From Theocolax elegans (Eukaryota; Arthropoda; Insecta; Hymenoptera; Cerocephalidae): 64,000 nucleotides of DNA. Shown one piece after another: positions 45,150 through 57,272 of the stretch. The position numbers and the translations under genes are program-made. Under the pieces are notes generated by a model. That model saw only the letters and a program-made list of their open reading frames with translations, was not told the origin of the DNA and did not search any database. Every line of letters begins with the position of its first letter. Positions within the stretch are counted from its first letter, which is position 1. The stretch spans positions 38,610,066 through 38,674,065 of the forward strand of contig CM047429.1 in assembly GCA_026168455.1 (NCBI GenBank). The letters run 5' to 3'.

Positions 45150-46440
45150 AAAGAAATAACTGAACATTTAAAAAAATATGAAACTGTAATTGATAGACCA
45201 GATTTAGTATTTAAGGTATTTCATCAAAAAATAAAAGAATTTAAAGAATTGGTAATTAAGCAAGGTGTTTTAGGAAATTGTATCGCCTACACTTATGTTA
45301 TCGAATTTCAAAAACGTGGACTTCCTCACATGCATATGCTATAATTTTTAGATAAAAATTATAAAATTAATACTCCCGAAAAAGTAGATGAACTCATAAA
45401 CGCAGAAATTCCAAACGAAGATATCTATCCACGGTTGTATAATATTGTAAAACAGTTTATGATTCATGGACCCTGTGGAGAGCAAAACATGAGTTCACCT
45501 TGCATGAGTAAAGACACAAAAAAATGTACGAAAAATTTTCCAAAAAAATTTAATAACAAAACAACTTTTAATTCATCAGGATATCCATTATATATAAGAA
45601 GAAATGATATCAAAAAAATCAATTATAAAGGTAAATACCACAATAGAATAGCTGATAATCGGTTTGTTGTTTCGTATAATCCTTATTTATTGTTAAAATT
45701 TAATTGTCACATTAATGTCGAAGTATGCTCAACAGTCCAATGTATAAAATACTTATTTAAATAGTGTTATAAAGGACATGACTGTGCGAACATAGAAATA
45801 CGTGACACAGGTATCAGATCAAAAGACAGTTCTAATTTAACTCATGATGAAGATATTGAAAGCAATGAATATAATACTATTAGAATACCCTCTACACGAA
45901 CTTTCACATACCATAATAAGATTAGCTATTCACCATGAAGATGAACAAGAAGTGTATTTTAAAGAAGGAAAAGAAACAGAAATTTAAAAAAAAATGTAAA
46001 AACGACATTAACAGCATACTTATAATTAAATCAAATCGATTCTGATGCACGAAATTATTTATATTCCGAAATACCATTAAATTATGTATTTGATAATAAT
46101 TCAAAAACATGGAATAAAAGAAAAAAAAACAAAAAAACCTGTATTAAGCAGAATGTATTTAGTGAATCCAAAGGATCGAAAACGATATTTTATAAGATTA
46201 TTACTTTTACATGTCAAAGGAGTATCATCATTTCAGGATTTACGTACTGTTGATGATATAATTTATTCTACATTTTATGAAGCTTCTATAGCTAGACATT
46301 TGGTTAATGAAGATAAAGAATGGGACAGATGTTTGGAAGAAGCAACACAATTACACTTTCCTACTGCTCTTTGTGAATTATTTGCATATATTTGTATTTT
46401 TCACAATCCTATTAATGCAAGAGATTTGTACGAAAAATAG
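45150..46440 (+). pseudogene. Helitron Rep (HUH) domain and linker, broken
   Basis: The HUH motif reads GLPHMHML at 45318-45341, followed at once by TAA (45342-45344). Further conserved blocks are FMIHGPCGEQNMSSPCM, CTKNFPKKF and YNPYLLLKFNCHINVEVCS. In the tyrosine motif the frame reads KYLFK, then TAG (45762-45764), then CYKGHD. The family consensus has YLFKYIYKGHD, so the stop replaces the first tyrosine. Frame 46084-46440 carries the linker RYFIRLLLLHVKGVSSFQDL and ALCELFAYICIFHNP. Rep would nick and join single-stranded DNA in rolling-circle transposition; this copy cannot. Confidence 0.85.
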
Positions 46441-48048
46441 AAACACTTTTTTTACCACCCAAAATATGAACAAAATGCTGATGAAAACCTAGCATTAAAC
46501 ATTATTGATAAGAACCTACAATTGAATGGATATTTTTTAAATAATTTTAATTTACCCGTTATATCTACATTTATAGAAGATTATGCTGATAAATCAACAA
46601 CGCATAACAAAGGTTGCACATTTACTGAAATAAACGTCAAAGTAAATTCTTTAAAAAATCGTAACAAAGACATTTTCGATACTATCGTGCAACATTTAAA
46701 AATTGAAGACAAAAAAAGCTTTTTTATTGATGGACCAGGAGGAAGTGAGAAAAGCTGTTTACTTAATGTTCTAATAGACTATCTTAAATTCTCAAACATT
46801 TCATTTTTATGTGTTGCTTGGACAGGGATTGCAGCAAATTTATTACATAACGGGAAAACAGTACACACAACATTTAAACTACCACTTAGTATCACAGAAT
46901 GTACTATATGTAATATTAAATCTAATTCAATAGATGGTAAAAATTTAAAAGAAGTTCAAATTATAATATGGGATGAAATATCTATGACATCGAAATATGC
47001 TTTTGAAGTAGTCAATCGCCTATTTCAAGATATATGTAATAATAAAAAAATATTTGGTGGTAAAATGTTGGTTGTTTCAGGCGATTTTAGGCAAACATTA
47101 CCAGTTATACGACATGGTAGTCGTACTGAAGTTATTGAAAATTCAGTTAAAAACAGTTACTTATGGCCGAATTTTATACGTATGACACTAAATGAAAATC
47201 TTCGAGTGACAGATAAAGACAATTATTTTAGACAATGGTTATTAAATGTAGGTGAAGGTAAACGTTTAAATATGTATGAAGAAGAAAATGAACTGCTTGA
47301 AATCCCTCTTGATTTAATAACAAAAGAAAATGATATCATTGCAGAAATTTTTGGAAACGAAATAAAAATAAATGATAAAGATTTAAATGATAAAGTTATA
47401 TTAGCCTTCACCAACAACGACGTAATTGAAATAAATAATAAAATTTTGGCTATAATGGAAGGGCAAATTATTAAATACTTAAGTGTAGATACAGCAGAAG
47501 ATGATAATGGAGAAAACTTAGATGTCATGTTACCTACAGAATTTCTTAATTCCCTTACACCTAATGGACTTCCTCTACATAAATTACAATTAAAAGTAGG
47601 TGCAATAGTAATTCTTCTAAGAAATTTAAATGTGAATGAAGGCCTTTGTAATGGAACAAGATTATTAGTAACAAAACTTATGAAACATTTAATTAAAGCA
47701 GAAATTATAAGCGGAAAAAAAATTGGAAAATTAGTTTTAATACCAAGAATCACTTTGTCACCATCTAAAGAAGATATACCATTCAACATGCGCAGAAAAC
47801 AATTTCCCATTCGATTAGGTTTTGCAATGACTATTAACAAATCACAAGGACAGTCATACAAACAAGTTGGTATCTATTTACCATTTCCAATTTTTAGCCA
47901 TGGTCAATTATACGTAGCTCTTTCAAGAGCTAAAAGTAGAAAAAATTTAAAAATATTACTGTTAAACAATGCAAAAATAGAAAATGATACATTAAAAAAT
48001 AAACACAAAATTTACACTAACAATATAGTGTTTAAAAAAATATTGTAA
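46441..48048 (+). pseudogene. Pif1-type helicase of the Helitron, C-terminal part of RepHel
   Basis: The 508-codon frame is in phase with 46084-46440 and separated from it only by TAG at 46438-46440; it has no ATG of its own. Motifs are Walker A GPGGSEKS (residues 71-78; consensus GPGGTGKT/S, so Gly is replaced by Glu), Walker B IIWDEISM (about 148-155), GDFRQTLPVI, LRNLNVNEGLCNGTRL, FAMTINKSQGQS and LYVALSRAKS near the end. It is a 5'-3' superfamily 1B helicase that would unwind the donor strand. The Walker A change should abolish ATP binding. Confidence 0.87.
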
Positions 48049-48128
48049 ATGTGTAGACGAAAATTTATACACATTTTATATAAATTTTATAAATAAATAA
48101 AAATGGAAGTATGAAAAAAAAACATAAT

Positions 48129-48808
48129 TTGGCTATAATGGAAAGGGCAAATTATTAAATACTTAAGTGTAGATACAGCAGAAGATGATAATGGAGAAAA
48201 CTTAGATGTCAGGTTACCTACCGAATTTCTTAATTCCCTTACACCTAATGGACTTCCTCTACATAAATTACAATTAAAAGTAGGTGCAATAGTAATTCTC
48301 TAAGAAATTTAAATGTGAATGAAGGCCTTTGTAATGGAACAAGATATTAGTAACAAAACTTATGAAACATTTAATTAAAGCAGAATTATAAGCGGAAAAA
48401 AAATTGGAAAATTAGTTTTAATACCAAGAATCACTTTGTCACCATCTAAAGAAGATATACCATTCAACATGCGCAGAAAACAATTTCCCATTCGATTAGG
48501 TTTTGCAATGACTATTAACAAATCACAAGGACAGTCATACAAACAAGTTGGTATCTATTTACCATTTCCAATTTTTAGCCATGGTCAATTATACGTAGCT
48601 CTTTCAAGAGCTAAAAGTAGAAAAAATTTAAAAATATTACTGTTAAACAATGCAAAAATAGAAAATGATACATTAAAAAATAAACACAAAATTTACACTA
48701 ACAATATAGTGTTTAAAAAAATATTGTAAATGTGTAGACGAAAATTTATACACATTTTATATAAATTTTATAAATAAATAAAAATGGAAGTATGAAAAAA
48801 AAACATTA
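48129..48808 (+). repeat. tandem duplication of the Helitron 3' end
   Basis: 48129-48808 repeats 47446-48128 (unit about 683 bp) at high identity. The first third has single-base indels that break the frame; from 48436 the helicase C-terminus is open again and identical (FAMTINKSQGQS, LYVALSRAKS). The joint follows gtatgaaaaaaaaacat. Confidence 0.92.
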
Positions 48809-49226
48809 AAATATTACAACTAATGAATGATTAAAGTGAATATGCAAAATAATTAATAATTGTTTGCGCTGAAAATCAGTAAAATACAATTGAAAATCGA
48901 CTGCAACATATCATATTGTAAATGACAAATCATTACATTAGTTATAATAAATAAAAAAAATGAAATATAAGAAAAATCCACTGAAATATTACTACTACTG
49001 AATCATTAAAATAAATAAGCAAAATAATTGATAATAGCCTGCCGTTCGACAAAACTTACAGACTTCAAAAAAGAATCAGAGTTTCCCAAAATACAACGAC
49101 CGAAAGTTTAATTCTTATAATAACGTATAAACAGGTATTTAAAATTATTATTTAAAAACTTAAATTTGTTAAAATTTTACAATTAGAATTATATTTGCAT
49201 ATATCATGTATTAGTTATTTATGTAC

Positions 49227-49378
49227 CTTGGGTGAGCCTCGCGTCATTACTGTTCGAGGCGGAAAATTTCGTGGATGGTTAGTACGTCCGTGGTCGCGAG
49301 CGCAGCGAGCGGCCAAGGATGTTACTACCATCCACGAAATTTGAGCCGAGAACTGTAATGACGCGATGTTTACCCATG
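49227..49378. mobile_element. 150-bp hairpin element with GC-rich tip (A)
   Basis: Arms pair through cgcgtcattac and aaatttcgtggatggt to a tip containing ggtcgcgagcgcagcgagcg. Flanks are AT-rich. Unlike ordinary MITEs, the tip, not the ends, is the GC-rich part. Confidence 0.7.
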
Positions 49379-49662
49379 ATACGTAAACAATTTTTCAGCC
49401 TTATAATTCGTACATACGACTCTTTCGTTGCTCACAAAGTAATTTATTGTAGATTTAAAAGTAATGTAATAAACACTTTTTTAAACAATATAAATAATTC
49501 TATATCGTGTCAATAATTTTTAAACATTTGTATACTGACGCTTATAAAACATTTTAACTTTTTAAATTTTGCATTTAGTATCAGAGAATATTAAATATTT
49601 AGTAATTACTTATTATTAATCGTAACATTGCAGTTATTAAAGATATAGGACTCATTTTGTGT

Positions 49663-49663
<1 letters not shown>

Positions 49664-49703
<40 letters not shown>
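49664..49703. repeat. (TA)n microsatellite
   Basis: About 20 TA units. Confidence 0.95.
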
Positions 49704-49708
<5 letters not shown>

Positions 49709-49870
49709 AGACAGACTGACACAATCCAAAAATTTACTATAGTGTATAATAAATTTTACTGAAGTTGTATAGTAAATATTACCAGAATTGTAGTAAAAAT
49801 TAATAATTTTCTAGTAAATTTTATTATACACTATAGTAAATTTTTGGATTACGTCAGTCTGTCTCCGCAT
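49704..49870. mobile_element. 167-bp MITE, tgcggagacagactgac ends
   Basis: Inverted ends of about 55 bp (gcggagacagactgac then ccaaaaatttactatagtgt) enclose a short AT core. The insertion is in or next to the TA repeat. Confidence 0.85.
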
Positions 49871-50720
49871 TACTAGACAACATTGTAATTTTTACTTCAA
49901 CTTTTTTCTCCGTGTATATATATATACACTATATTATTTCTAAAATATAATATTCTGATATATATGTATAATATATAGTACTTTCGTATCTGAGCAATAT
50001 TAAGATAACTATGATTAAAGTAACGCAAACGTTACGTTTAAACTAGTTGTGTTTACGTTTGAAAAGCCTTAGATATATCTCCGATACATGTACTACGCGT
50101 TTCAAACACGTTGACTCTATACCGTATCGCGCGGCAGAGGTTATACTGATCGCCGCATATATCCTACGGAGCGCTTTTCATACAGCCTCCTAGGATGTAT
50201 AGACACCTTATACGTCCTAGGAGGATGTATAGAGGGCTGTCATACAAGCGAGGAGCCACTTGTATGTACGCAACGTATTTACAAGCGGAGCGCGCTCTGC
50301 ACGTAAGAGTCGTTGTACGAATTAGTAGGCTGAAAAAAATATTTTGACAGAGCCGCCATTTAGATACAATCACTCACCCAACGTGCGTAAAAAATGATTT
50401 TCATAACACTCAATTTTATAATAACAATTACTATACAGATTTTATTAAATACCAAAATTTTTAAATATGCATTATAAAAACCATCACTTTGAAATAATAC
50501 TACATTCACATACAAATTAAAACCATATATAACACAACGACAGTATTATATACCAATTTATAAAAAATGTTACCACCGCCATTAAAGAAAAATATAATTT
50601 ATGAGAGTATATAACATGCTTATATTTTATGTATTCTGTAAACACATTATATTACATCAATTTATTTAAAATTACGATATCCCCCCAAATGGAAATTATT
50701 TTATGTGTGTGCATTTTAAA
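49871..50720. other. spacer, no gene seen
   Basis: Ends of a TA-type element may lie at about 49905-49912 (ctccgtgta). At 50180-50250 gcctcctaggatgtataga is repeated in rearranged, partly inverted form. No gene is seen. Confidence 0.4.
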
Positions 50721-50723
50721 TAT

Positions 50724-50812
50724 ATTTTCTGCCCTCCGGCCGGAAAGCGGCAACTTTCCGGCCGCTGCGCGAATTGAAGTCGCCGTTTTCCGGCAACGTC
50801 GAGCAGAAAAAT
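50724..50812. repeat. short inverted repeat with GC-rich interior (D)
   Basis: attttctgc and gcagaaaaat enclose a GC-rich core with ccggccggaaagcgg repeated inverted as ctttccggccg. Same neighbourhood and style as hairpin B. Confidence 0.55.
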
Positions 50813-50822
50813 AGTATACACA

Positions 50823-50932
50823 CCTTGGCCAGTAAAAAAGAAAGCCTCAGATCACATGATCGTCCACCTCGGCTTCGCCTCGGCCGACAATTACATGTGA
50901 TCTGAGACATTTCTTATTTTACTGGCCATGGT
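50823..50932. mobile_element. 110-bp hairpin element with GC-rich tip (B)
   Basis: Arms ccttggccagtaaaa and its inverse, then cctcagatcacatg, lead to a tip with cacctcggcttcgcctcgg. Pairing is almost continuous. Confidence 0.75.
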
Positions 50933-52469
50933 ATGTAATATACTATAAATATATGGACATATTTCACTTTTTTTCTGAACACACGCACACACACCTTCTT
51001 TATAATAACCTATAATAATTATTTTTACACAGACACAATATATATATATATATATATATACTTATTTTTTACTCTTTGTCATACTTATTATCTTTTTGTA
51101 TTTAATTCTATCATTATTAGCGTCAAAATTTAACAGTATACTTTTCTTTCCTTAACTTACACTGTTACAGAGCCCTTATTATGTTACTATTAAATGGATC
51201 ATGCATTGAAAAAATATATGATTCTTGAAATGTATACCTTACCAGCACATCCTCGCCGTAAGAGTCGAATACAATATTCATATGTTGGCTAACGCTGGAA
51301 GCATAAATATATTTTACGGAGCGTGTGTTACAACTATACACGAAAAATCTAAATGACTTCAGTACAACATGTCTTGGTCTGCAGAAACGACATCAGGTTT
51401 TCATCAAATACACTATCCAAGAGCCTAACTCTCATCCAATAATGTATAAATAGTTATTTAAAATTATCAAATAAAACGAAAACATTAGAAAGTCGACACA
51501 AAACATATGGAGTTCTCACATCTTTTCAACTCGTCTACGCGAGATCAAGATTCGAGATGCCTTTTTGAAACGATTGCCCGCTCATATACTATAAAGGACC
51601 CCTGCAATAATGATGAAAATTTTGACGGATTCTTTGAATGTCACGAAATAATTGATAGTCATTAGATGATCAAGTTTTCAGTTGAACTTTATTTTCAGTT
51701 CTGTCTTTGATGTTTTTTTTAATCTATAACATCTTTTAAAAAACCAAAATATTGGAAAGTCGACACAAAATATATCGAGTTCTCACACTCTTTTCAATCG
51801 TCTGTACAATAGTAGTTACATGTAATTTTAAAGAAATTTTGATTAATTTTAAAACTTTGGTAGTTAACTATCATATTTTGTTTATTTCTCAATTTTTTTT
51901 TACAAAAACGACATCTCAGTCACCACATTAATTATACCATAATCCTCTTCGCAATGCGCAAATTATCATTGTTGGTGTTAAGGGTAGAGTACGGTTATCA
52001 AAATATTTTTGTACTTTTTATAAAATATTATGTGAAATGGCATGTTTATAAAATATATTATAAAAAATATTCTTTTATGATGATTTTTAACACATTCATT
52101 AAGTAAAATATTAAAATATTATCAAAAATAGGCTGAAAACAGGTGCAAATACAAAAAACTCCTTGCAGGATAAAAGTTGTCGAAGGGCTTTAATCCAAGA
52201 AAATTTAAATTGATATGCATATAATCTTCAACTTTACACAGCGAATTTGGTGTATCTATAAAAATGCAATTTCTGCCTTGATAAACCCAATTGGTTTACT
52301 AATTATTTAAAAAATGTAATGTTTTTATTTAAAAAATGAACATAAAAATGTCACATTTAACTTTAAAGAAAAAAGGCTGTGTAACTATTTTACATATACT
52401 CATCTAAAATAAGCACGATCAAAATACAACCGAGTGAGCGTTAGCGAGCAAGGTATCTGTTGCTAGTAA
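50933..52469. other. AT-rich spacer with one direct repeat
   Basis: A 65-bp segment with aaagtcgacacaaaa and gagttctcacatcttttcaa at about 51488-51535 recurs at 51750-51805. (TA)n lies at 51041-51060. A gagtgagcgttagcgagcaa tract lies at 52432-52451. No gene is seen. Confidence 0.5.
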
Positions 52470-52605
52470 TTAGATTATTGACAAACGAAGGCGACTCTTC
52501 TCTTATTTTTTCAGATACTCTTTTATTTACAAATTTATTACTGATAACCGCGATTGCCGATAAGATAGGGAGGATAAATATTGACTATGACACCCCGTTA
52601 AGAAT
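52470..52605. mobile_element. TTAA MITE family, partial copy 3
   Basis: Contains gacaaacgaaggcgactctt, then gccgataagatagggaggat and ttgactatgacaccccg next to TTAA (about 52599-52602). It corresponds to the left arm of 36090-36474, inverted. Confidence 0.75.
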
Positions 52606-52849
52606 TATTTAATTTTTATTTCTCAATATTCAAAGTTTTTAAAATAAATTTAAAGCAAATTTTTTAAAATAATTTTGTTATAATGTTTTATGTTGAAGCA
52701 AAAATAAACCTTTGATTATTTGAACCGATGCTTGAAAACAAAATTAAGAGTTTAATTATATTATTTCTGTTTTATTTACAGAAATTTACAGATTCTACCA
52801 ATGCAATGTAAAGATTACATGAATACAAAAAATGTTGACTGATTTTAGC

Positions 52850-53690
52850 TCCCCAAGTATACAGCAAATCTGCTTTACCTGGGTGAGTTTTCTAATCGGT
52901 CCTTGGTTTTATCAATCAGGTACCGCCCAGAGATTTTGCCATATAGTAAGTATTCTCTGGACATCCCAACTGGAGATATCCCCTGAATTAATAAGAAATT
53001 CACCTGTAAGGCGTCTTTTTTTTGTCACAACTCTGGGGCATTCGCATAGTATATGTAGAGGTGTTTCGTTTGCCTCTTTGTACATTCGGCATAATGAATC
53101 TGTTTCCAGTCCCATTTTATTCCTATGATATCGCGAATTTCCATGTCCAGTATGTCCATTAATTTGCGTGCTGTTTTTCTGTTAAGTTTCTTAAGCCCTT
53201 TTTCCCAGTGTCTGCTTATTGCATTTCCGAGTGTGGCTTTAGCTTGTCTGCATCCTGTAGTTTTTATCCATGCTCTTTTGTGTTCCTTCACCAGCCATTC
53301 TCTCAGTAACTCCGTGAGTTGGCTGTGTGATATTTTCACCGTCAGGCTTGGTTCTACATGTTTTTCATTTATACCTATCTTTGTTAGGTCATCAGCTATT
53401 TCGTTACCACGTATACCTACATGACTTGGTATCCATGTTAGCGTTAGCCGTTGATTCGACTCTGCCAGTCTATTTAGTGTCTTGTGACCTTCCCAAATTA
53501 GGCTGGACTTAGTGGTGTAACCATTCAGACTCTGCAACACTGTGTCCGAGAAAATGTATATCTCAGCATCTTTGCAGTTCTCCTGTGCTGCTTTAGCACA
53601 TTGCAGGATTGCAAATGTTTCCGCTTGGGAAATGGTAGTGTGTTCCTTTAGGTAATATATCATATCTTTCCCATTCATTCCGCGACACAC
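52850..53690 (-). pseudogene. LINE ORF2: RNase H and C-terminal CCHC
   Basis: The frame 53690-53025 has SQAETFAILQCAK (catalytic Glu), IYIFSDTVLQSL (Asp) and WIPSHVGIRGNEIADDLTK (His/Asn/Asp), a complete RNase H signature. After a frame change near 53110 the zinc knuckle CRMYKEANETPLHILCECP and a short tail WDVQRILTIW follow. Confidence 0.85.
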
Positions 53691-54424
53691 CCCTGCCCTG
53701 ACTCTCTGGATATTCTTGGATCCATCAGTGTACCAGATTCTTTGCCCTCCGGCACCCTAACTCGTCCTTCACTCCAGTCGTCTTTGCTAGGCAGGCTGAC
53801 TCTATATATTTTATCGAATAGGAACTCGATGTTACATCTATTAGTTCCCTCATATAAGTTTTCTCTTAGATTTCGCGGTAGAGTACTTAAGAGTCCTCTA
53901 TCCGCTCGTCGATTTAAGAGATTTCCAACTCTTAAGTATCCTTTAATGGCTTTTGCCTTAAGAATGAGCTGAAAGGGCTCAATATTCGTTATGATCCTCA
54001 TAGCACGTACCGGCGTGGTTCTTAGAGAATTGGTGATACATTGCAAGACCAATCCCCGTACCCGCTCCAGCATCTGGTTTGCAGTTGCAAAACCAGCTCG
54101 CTTCCACCAAATCACTGCTGAGTACGTGAGCTTTGGTTTCAGGATTGCTGTGTAAATCCACATGATGGTTTCTGGTTTTAGACCCCAGTTCAAGTGCAGA
54201 GCTCTACGTGTTTGCCATAGAACTCTTATAACTTTATTACACTGGTTCTCTAGGTGTTCTTTCCAGTTTAATGTACTGTCGAGAATGACACCCAGATATT
54301 TAGCTTTTTCTTTTATTTCTAGCCATTTTCCTCCATATTCGAGGTGTTTTATGCTTGTTTTCAACTTATATTTTCGTGTAAACACCATAACTTCCATTTT
54401 TTCCGGATTTTTCCGATAGCCCAT
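53675..54424 (-). pseudogene. LINE ORF2: RT thumb and linker
   Basis: 249 codons: NPEKMEVMVFTRKYK, AKYLGVILDSTLNWKEHL, TYSAVIWWKRA, RVRGLVLQCITNSLRTTP, then PFQLILKAKAIKGYLR. It is the usual segment between YADD and RNase H. A frame change follows at about 53690. Confidence 0.85.
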
Positions 54425-54434
54425 CTCCTTGACA

Positions 54435-55480
54435 CTACTTATATACCTTATTCAAGGCACCTTGCATGATGTCAAACAGTGTTTCTAAAAATGGGCCTCT
54501 AACTATTATTGCTAGATCGTCTGCATAACCTACAACCTCACAGCCCATGTTGGTTAGTAGGCATAATAGTGTATTCATTACAAGATTCCAGAGGGATGGA
54601 AAGATAACCCCCCCCCCCTGTGTGGACATCCCGTGTTCACCCAGCCACTTACCTTGGTGGTACCCTTGGTCATTACTAGCTTTCAGTTTGATAACATGAG
54701 TTCGACCCAGTCAGTGACTGGTTGAGCTATTCCATGTCTCTTCATTGCCTCCTTGATTACTCTTTTGGAGGTATGATTGAAAGCTCCTTCTATGTCCAGA
54801 AATACCACCAGAGCGAAGTCTCCATTTTCAACTTGATCTTCAATTAGGTTCACTAGTTTGCACGGAGCAGTCTCCGTGGAGTGCCCTGCTCTGTACGCAT
54901 ACTGATCCCTATGAAGTGGTCGTCCTCTTAAAGGTTTATCTTTAATATATCTATCTATAAGCCTTTCCATTGTCTTGAGCATAAACGATGTGAGACTTAT
55001 AGGTCTGAAATCTTTAGGAGAGCTATAGCCCCCCTTACCTGCTTTTGGAATAAACGTCACTCTCGTTCCCTTCCAACTTTCTGGAATATAACACAGTTCC
55101 AGACTTGTCCTAATAAGCCTAGCTATTGGACGGATAATACACTCTCCCGCCCTCTGTAACAGTGCTGGGTAAATACCATCCTGTCCTGGCGACTTATATG
55201 GGCCAAAAGATCCGATGGCCCACCTGACTTTATACTCTGAGGTAATTTCGGTCCCCAGCATACTGCATGATCCGGTTTGATTCACCGCATACTGGTTTCC
55301 CGTTCTGTAGGCGCTCAACTCGTGAACTTTCATCGCCCCTTCCCCTTCTTTCGAGAAGTCCGGGTAGGAAGGTTCGATCAGGTGGTGGAACGTTTCTTCA
55401 TCTGTCATGGTGTATTTACCATTTGGCCGTTTAAATGCCCCCAGTATGGCTTCAGGGTTTTTTGACAAAATCTTGTCCAA
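54435..55480 (-). pseudogene. LINE ORF2: reverse transcriptase
   Basis: Frame 55480-54683 has SPGQDGIYPALLQ, WKGTRVTFIPKAGKGGYS, FRPISLTSFMLKTMERLIDR, DQYAYRAGHSTETA and FALVVFLDIEGAFNH (first catalytic Asp). Frame 54629-54435 has the QGG block and the YADD catalytic box in VVGYADDLAIIV. The frames are broken near a C-run at 54608-54617, a likely slippage indel. The first frame ends at a stop after VELMLSN. Confidence 0.87.
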
Positions 55481-55615
55481 CCGAGCTGCTTGTGAGCCTT
55501 TTTCTAGGTCGCTGCAAAAGTTGGCCCATGATTCTGCCGATGCCTTCCTAATTGCTGTTCGATAGCTATCTCTTTTACTTGCATAATGATTCCATTCGTT
55601 TGCTGTATCTCTTTT

Positions 55616-56598
55616 CTAGGCCAAATTAAAGGTTTCCCTTACTTGTTTCTTGAGATACTCCAAGTTCTCGTACCACCAGTAGGTGTTATCTCGCTTACCC
55701 ACCAATGTGAATCTGCAGTTGTTCTCAAAAGCTGAGATCATTTCTTTCTTTAGTTTATCTGCAGCTTCTTCAAGCTCTTCCTTGTCCAGTTTCCTGGTCC
55801 ATCTTCTAGGATTTATTCCAGGTCCCAGCAGTTCGAAGACAATTTTGGCATGATCAGATAGCGTCGGTTCATCAGACACCCTCCACCTCTGGATCCTATT
55901 TGTAATTTCTGCAGTACATAACATAATATCCAACACTTCTGCTCTAAGCTGGTTCCAGAATGTTGGCGTTGTACCAGTGTTTAGAATATCTAGTTTAGTA
56001 GTAGCTAGATATTCCACCAGTTCCTCCCCTCTCTTATTGATGTCTGTACTCCCCCATAGTACGTAATGTGAGTTAGCGTCACACCCTATAAGGAGTGGTA
56101 GGTTCCTACTCTCGCAGAAGGTAATTAACCTTTTAACTTCCGTGGGTGGATTTACTTCTCCATCATATGGAAAGTACGCTAAGGCAATGACTATGTTGCC
56201 AATATCCTCCGTTTCTGTTCTTACCGCTGTCAGGTCCCTTGTACAGAAATCCATCAGCGGAGTTACATTTACTCCCTTGGTGATGATACACGTTCTGGGC
56301 GTCGCAGCTTGCATGTCCCTGTAACAAACAAGCCCCTTTCCTCCTAAACACTTCCCAGTCAGCACAAACGTCTTAAAGACGTTTCTAGACATTTTTAAAA
56401 GGCTTAAAACGCTTAATAATGTTTTCACAAACGTCTCCGGACAGTGCTACCTGCGTTATATGTTCCTCTCACCGTCCATGGTTCTTGGACCAGTGACAGG
56501 CCTGTGTGCATATCTGCCAAACCCTTACGCAATAGTGCAGAAGAGTCTTTGCAGTGATGCAAGTTAATTTGTGAGATTTGCAGCGCCTTAAAGGTCAT
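55616..56598 (-). pseudogene. LINE ORF2: AP endonuclease
   Basis: The N-terminus from 56598 reads MTFKALQISQINLHHCK and SLVQEPW, with the catalytic Glu in QEP. A small insertion or frame change lies at about 56450-56370, where acgtttgtg is repeated directly. The frame 56428-55616 continues with LIGCDANSHYVLWGS (catalytic D and N), ILNTGTTPTFWN, VLDIMLC and VSDEPTLSDHAKI (catalytic D and H). The enzyme nicks target DNA for priming of reverse transcription. Confidence 0.85.
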
Positions 56599-56639
56599 TA
56601 TTTCGAGCTTCCCGGGACTGCTGCCTCCTTAATACCATT

Positions 56640-57075
56640 TTTTAAAAAATTTGGTGTTTCTTAAATTATCATAACTTTTTACAGGATTGAAGGCCATAAG
56701 AATGCTACAGACCATTTAAAAGGTATTGCTCTAAGCTTTCTTTGAGACTTTTGGATAAAAAAATCAATTGTAACGAACTTACACTTTTTTTAAGTTGAAT
56801 ATTGATATGTAGTTTATGTAACATTGACCTTGAGATTAGAAATTCTAACCCAGAAGGATAAATTCTACACATAATTAGCAACGAATGTTACATATAATGT
56901 TGTATAGTAAAAGTTGATAGATTTTGAGTTAAAGAGCGATAAACCCAGCTGGTGTTGAAAAAAACTGGAAAAAGTTCACTTTTTGAGGTTAGAATAACTT
57001 TTGAGCTGATAAATTCCAGTACCTAAAATTTTTTTTCTGTATTCTGAAAAACATTTGCAATGTGTACTCAAAATT
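56640..57075. mobile_element. single arm of the 9543-10540 inverted-repeat family
   Basis: Matches 10060-10500 at about 93% by eye (tattgctctaagctttcttt, taacattgaccttgagatta). It starts near the centre of the element and ends before the terminal ggaatacccc, so it is a half-element. Confidence 0.82.
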
Positions 57076-57272
57076 ATATATATATATAAACACCAGTATC
57101 GGTACTTATGGTGACATTACGTGTTATCTTGGTGTTTTGAGGTTATAAATCATATGTAACGACTCAGATATAAGGGGGAGAATATTAATTGGTAGAATAA
57201 TGCATAAAAAACCAATAACCCAAATATCCAATAACCCAAATACCTAAATACCCCTCACGGGTAAAAAAGCAC

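Larger units (their letters stand above)
42626..48808 (+). mobile_element. Helitron/Helentron-type element with Ulp1-like protease
   Basis: Consecutive plus-strand frames encode an Ulp1-like protease, a basic coil protein, the Helitron N-terminal region, Rep (HUH), and a Pif1-type helicase. All are uniformly AT-rich. Stops and small frameshifts in the Rep part, a damaged Walker A and a 683-bp tandem duplication of the 3' end show it is dead. Terminal sequences could not be fixed; 42408-42625 and 48809-49225 are AT-rich flanks. Short repeats of the 3' flank (gaaatattac...gcaaaataatt) occur at 48805-48870 and 48965-49035. Confidence 0.85.
52850..56598 (-). mobile_element. RNase H-bearing LINE (R1/LOA/I-type), near full ORF2
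   Basis: On the complement, one ORF2-like protein can be followed from ATG 56598-56596 through AP endonuclease, RT, RNase H and a C-terminal zinc knuckle, in four frames. This domain set fits the R1/LOA/I group of non-LTR elements. ORF1 is absent. The 5' side abuts half of the inverted-repeat family of 9543 (56640-57075). Confidence 0.85.

Noticed and set aside
47223..47861. 212-codon minus-strand ORF
   Set aside because: Antisense shadow of the helicase.
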